Below, piece after piece: positions 12,434 through 12,641 of a stretch of 12,641 nucleotides of DNA. The position numbers were made by a program, and so were the translations under genes. The notes beneath the pieces were generated by a model, which was not told the DNA's origin, did not search any database, and was given only the letters and a program-made list of their open reading frames with translations. This stretch comes from JAAYCI01 sp964371725 (GTDB lineage: Bacteria; Bacillota; Clostridia; Oscillospirales; Ruminococcaceae), in contig CAYJNQ010000045.1 in NCBI GenBank assembly GCA_964371725.1, positions 1 to 12,641 of the forward strand. Direction: 5' to 3'. Position 1 is the first letter of the stretch. Each line of letters starts with the position of its first letter.

Positions 12434-12641
12434 AAAGTTGGTAGAGTGTTTAGAACTTGATGAACTGTACTGGTTTATCGAGAAAAAAGGCACGTCTGAC
12501 ACACGCGAAAACGTCTACATCATGACGGTGGTAAGCCGAAATCCACGTCAAATTGTTGGCTTTGATGTGGCCTATGACAAATCACCGAAAAGAATACAGG
12601 AAATGCTTGATAAGGCACCTGCGGCAAAAAGGTATTGTACT
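12414..12641 (+). CDS. IS1-family transposase catalytic part (InsB-like), partial
   Basis: The frame is open from just after a TAA at 12411-12413 to the window end, 76 codons, with no stop. It contains ELDELYWFIEKKGTSDTRENVYIMTVVSRNPRQIVGFDVAYDKSPKRIQ, the start of the InsB RNase H-like domain; the Asp of ELDEL is the likely first catalytic residue. The remaining acids lie beyond the window. There is no obvious start codon or ribosome binding site, so it is probably made as a fusion with the upstream zinc-finger part. Skipping one A in the A7 run at 12412-12418 joins the two as VYNWIKKNKVNVEKLVECLELDELYW. Confidence 0.75.

Larger units (their letters stand above)
12148..12641 (+). mobile_element. 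IS1-family insertion sequence, left part (runs off the window)
   Basis: The region encodes a zinc-finger/helix-turn-helix InsA-like part followed by the start of an InsB-like DDE domain (ELDELYWF ... IMTVVSRNPRQIVGFDVAYDKS), the layout of IS1-family elements. The right end lies beyond the window, so inverted repeats and target duplication cannot be confirmed. The left boundary is also uncertain: the true end probably lies between 12047 and 12147. It is oriented opposite to the housekeeping array and sits directly upstream of ruvC. Confidence 0.8.

Noticed and set aside
1..12641. CRISPR array, T-box or other riboswitch, phage genes
   Set aside because: No regularly spaced repeats, no T-box core or recognisable aptamer upstream of the operons, and no phage-type gene were found on reading both strands.

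Overview
The window looks like a draft or metagenome-assembled contig from a low-to-mid GC member of the Firmicutes, most likely class Clostridia (Oscillospirales/Ruminococcaceae-like). The grounds are the ecfA1-ecfA2-ecfT-truA order, a zinc-finger ClpE-type ATPase, a DUF5711-like/CvpA pair, strong AGGAGG-type ribosome binding sites with several TTG starts, and consensus sigma-A promoters. The taxon is an inference; no marker gene here fixes it.

Layout: almost the whole window (381-11973) is one leftward array on the minus strand. In transcription order it reads ruvC, ruvA, ruvB (Holliday junction processing); an RlmI-like SAM-dependent methyltransferase; ecfA1, ecfA2, ecfT (shared energizing module of ECF vitamin/metal importers) coupled to truA (tRNA pseudouridine synthase); a DUF5711-like membrane-anchored propeller protein; a CvpA-family membrane protein; a ClpE-type AAA+ unfoldase; and tRNA-Gly(TCC). 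From ecfA1 to truA the genes overlap end to end. Internal promoters divide the array: one before ruvC, an AT-rich candidate before the methyltransferase, a strong one before clpE and a perfect-consensus one before the tRNA.

The clearest regulatory signal is a CIRCE-like inverted repeat (9-9-9 geometry, one mismatch per arm from the consensus as I recall it) overlapping the -35 of the clpE promoter, which suggests HrcA heat-shock control. The tRNA promoter (TTGACA-17-TATAAT) has its -35 overlapping the clpE stop codon, and a 10-bp perfect hairpin lies between it and the tRNA.

The right end (12148-12641) is the left part of an IS1-family insertion sequence, in the opposite orientation to the array. 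Its transposase is split over three frames. Both breaks fall in poly-A runs (A6 and A7), and dropping one A from each would restore a continuous protein. The left end (1-380) holds the tail of an unrecognised rightward reading frame and two hairpins that can act as terminators. A 10-N scaffold gap inside truA is flanked by an 8-bp repeat and is almost certainly an unmerged contig overlap: removing it restores a normal TruA.

No CRISPR array, phage module or defence system is visible. The array is ordinary housekeeping; the points of interest are its regulation and the state of the IS element.
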